Shown one piece after another: positions 33,994-35,782 of a stretch of 35,782 bases of DNA. Below the pieces are notes generated by a model. The model did not search any database and was not told the origin of the DNA. It saw only the letters and a program-made list of their open reading frames with translations. Each line of letters opens with the position of its first letter. The stretch's first letter is position 1. The position numbers and the translations under genes were made by a program. Source of the DNA: an uncultured Pseudomonadota bacterium (GTDB lineage Bacteria; Pseudomonadota; Gammaproteobacteria; Enterobacterales; Succinivibrionaceae); assembly GCA_900319705.1 (NCBI GenBank), contig ONPL01000027.1, forward strand, positions 1 to 35,782, given 5' to 3'.

Positions 33994-35034
33994 GTGCTTA
34001 GAATTTGTCATGTAAATTTAGCAAAAGGGTTCAGGGGCGGAGAGCGTCAGACTGAACTTTTAATCAGATATTTAGAATCCAGGACCGATGTTCAGTATTT
34101 GGTGTGCAGAAAGAATTCTCCGCTGATTGAACACCTTCGCGATGTAAAGAATCTTACTATAGTTGAAGTGTCCGGTAGATGTGGCGGGCATTTCTCTGGT
34201 ATAAACGCCGATTTTGTTCAGGCGCATGAGGGGAAGGCGGTGCATTGGGCTTATCTTGAAAAAGTTATTCACAGAACACCATATCTTATTACAAGAAGGG
34301 TACCTCAACCGATAAAGAATTCCTTCTTTACCAATCTATGTTATAAAACCGCAAGCGCCGTGGTGGCAATTTCATCTTCAATTGCAGATTATCTGACAAA
34401 GAGGGGAATGCAGCGGATTGTTACCATAAATAGTGCACTGGCCCATATGAATTATGATGAGCATGAAGCACAAAAACTTAAAGAACAATATAGGGATTAT
34501 TATGTGGTTGGACATATTGGTGCATATGTTGATCGTCACAAGGGACAGAGAGTAATCATTGACGCTGCAAGAAAATTACAATCTGAACATCCCAATATAA
34601 TATTTTTGTTATTGGGAGCAGGGATTGATGAGGAGATTCTAAAAAAAGAAAGTGCAGATCTGCACAATGTCATATGGCTTGGTTTTCATAAAAACGTTGG
34701 TGATTACCTAAAAATATTTGATCTTTTTGTTTTCCCATCACGTAATGAAGGGTTGGGATCTGTCTTGCTTGATGTGATGGATTATGGTGTTCCTGTGATC
34801 GCTTCTGACGTAGATGGAATTCCGGATATCGTTAAGAATAATGAGACCGGCTTACTGATAGAAAATGGAAACAGTGAACAGTTGGCTGGCGCAATAATTA
34901 AGCTGGCATCCGAGCCTGAATTGGCCCGCGATTTGGCCTCCAATGCAAAAAGGAATATGGCTAATTTCAGCCCAGAGTCGATGGCTCAGAAGTACGAGGA
35001 ACTCTACGAGAAACTGAATAAGGAAACGGAATGA
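33994..35034 (+). CDS. Family 4 glycosyltransferase, probably LPS core
   Basis: A 346-residue GT-B glycosyltransferase. The N-terminal half has HVNLAKGFRGGERQTELL, typical of heptose/hexose-adding LPS core enzymes. The C-terminal half holds VGHIGAYVDRHKGQRVII, the acceptor/donor motif FPSRNEGLGSVLLDVMDYGVPVIAS and GLLIENG. It starts at GTG with GGAAGGA 6 bases upstream. A 271-base divergent region separates it from msbA and contains a 12-base palindrome CAATAATTATTG (33921-33932). It overlaps the next gene by ATGA. The exact sugar is unknown. Confidence 0.87.
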   Translation: MLRICHVNLAKGFRGGERQTELLIRYLESRTDVQYLVCRKNSPLIEHLRDVKNLTIVEVSGRCGGHFSGINADFVQAHEGKAVHWAYLEKVIHRTPYLITRRVPQPIKNSFFTNLCYKTASAVVAISSSIADYLTKRGMQRIVTINSALAHMNYDEHEAQKLKEQYRDYYVVGHIGAYVDRHKGQRVIIDAARKLQSEHPNIIFLLLGAGIDEEILKKESADLHNVIWLGFHKNVGDYLKIFDLFVFPSRNEGLGSVLLDVMDYGVPVIASDVDGIPDIVKNNETGLLIENGNSEQLAGAIIKLASEPELARDLASNAKRNMANFSPESMAQKYEELYEKLNKETE

Positions 35035-35782
35035 GTATAACAGGTATTGTAATAACATTAAATGAGCAGAATAACATCAGAGATTGTATTGAGAATATGC
35101 AGACCGTATGCGATGAAATAATAGTGGTTGATTCAAATTCGTCTGATCAAACAAGGGAAATAGCAGCAGAACTTGGAGCGAAAGTAATTGTTCAGGAATA
35201 TCTCGGTGATGGTTTTCAGAAAAATTTTGCACTGAATGATGCTTCTAGTGATTGGATCCTAAGTCTTGATGCGGATGAAAGATTGACTCCGGAAATGATA
35301 GCTGAAATTAAAAGCCTGGATTTGAAATCAACCAAATATGATGCATTTGGATTTCCTCGTAGAAACTATATTGGTAGCAGATGGATCAAGCATTCAGGAT
35401 GGTATCCTGATGTATGTGTAAGACTTTACAATCGTACGAAGGCACGGTTCAAGGAAGTGAAGCAACACTCATATGTTGAGACTAAAAATTATAAGATTTT
35501 ACATGGTGATATTATTCACTACTCTTTTAAAAATCTAGGTGAGCTGTTTGCAAAACCTGGCAGGAATTTTTCAACACGCAGTGCCAAAATTATGTATGAA
35601 AAGGGAAAAAAGGCAAACAGCTTCAGTCCGGTGTTGCATGGTATAAATTCTTTTATACGACACTATGTTTTCGGGCTTGGTTTTTTAGATGGAATTGACG
35701 GGTTTACTGTAAGTCTCAGTTCTGCTGTCAACGGTTATCTGAAATATGCAAAACTACTTGAATATTACAGAGATCCAAAGGT
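35031..35782 (+). CDS. Family 2 glycosyltransferase, WaaE/KdtX-like, cut by window edge
   Basis: The reading frame from the ATG at 35031 is open to the end of the window, about 250 residues. It reads ITGIVITLNEQNNIRDCIEN, DEIIVVDSNSSDQT and GDGFQKNFALNDASSDWILS, with the D-x-D in SLDADERL, then RHYVFGLGFLDGIDGF. These match the WaaE (KdtX)-type glucosyltransferases of the LPS inner core. Its start overlaps the previous stop by ATGA, so the two are an operon. The C-terminus lies outside the window. Confidence 0.85.
   Translation, partial: MSITGIVITLNEQNNIRDCIENMQTVCDEIIVVDSNSSDQTREIAAELGAKVIVQEYLGDGFQKNFALNDASSDWILSLDADERLTPEMIAEIKSLDLKSTKYDAFGFPRRNYIGSRWIKHSGWYPDVCVRLYNRTKARFKEVKQHSYVETKNYKILHGDIIHYSFKNLGELFAKPGRNFSTRSAKIMYEKGKKANSFSPVLHGINSFIRHYVFGLGFLDGIDGFTVSLSSAVNGYLKYAKLLEYYRDPK

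Noticed and set aside
1..35782. tRNA, rRNA or CRISPR arrays
   Set aside because: I saw no cloverleaf consensus, rRNA-like stretch or regularly spaced direct repeats.

Overview
The window looks like a chromosomal segment from an AT-rich gammaproteobacterium. The markers are rraA, zapB, ftsN, hslVU, argS, priA, plsB, glpG and msbA. hslVU, ftsN, rraA, zapB and priA also lie in one neighbourhood in E. coli. A host near the anaerobic Aeromonadales (Succinivibrionaceae-like) is my guess from base composition and gene style; nothing here proves it.

Left part (1-5409): the end of a broken IscB-type (RRXRR) gene, then glpG-ybaK on +, a FliL-domain gene and plsB on -, and trmL on +. Middle (5413-20293): one long minus-strand array of 17 tightly packed genes forming an aryl polyene (APE) cluster in the usual gene order (C-D-E-F-H-I-J-K-L-M-O-P-Q-R, then G and a methyltransferase). 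It holds two acyl carrier proteins, an aryl-acid ligase, two ketosynthases plus a chain length factor, a ketoreductase, two dehydratases, a thioesterase, acyl- and glycosyltransferases, a LolA-like protein and an MMPL exporter. Its first gene is unexpected: a LexA-like protein that has only the autoprotease domain and overlaps apeC by ATGA.

Next is a lipoprotein gene with a strong terminator, then hslV-hslU behind a heat-shock-type promoter and a roughly 350-base leader. argS-ftsN-rraA follows on +, facing zapB on -. The right part has msbA, a VirK/YbjX-family gene and priA as a minus-strand operon. Divergent from it are two LPS-type glycosyltransferases, the second cut by the window edge.

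The most interesting signals are regulatory. (1) hslV and zapB are preceded by the same 76-78-base element: an AAGGGGG tract, a two-part hairpin and GACATT before the ATG. If the hairpin folds, it brings a Shine-Dalgarno tract that is otherwise about 43-45 bases away to normal distance. (2) A DNA-binding-less LexA homologue leads the APE operon, next to LexA-box-like sequences. (3) A 19-base motif is shared by the upstream regions of msbA and the lexA-like/APE operon. ArgS also carries an altered HIGH motif (AVHH).
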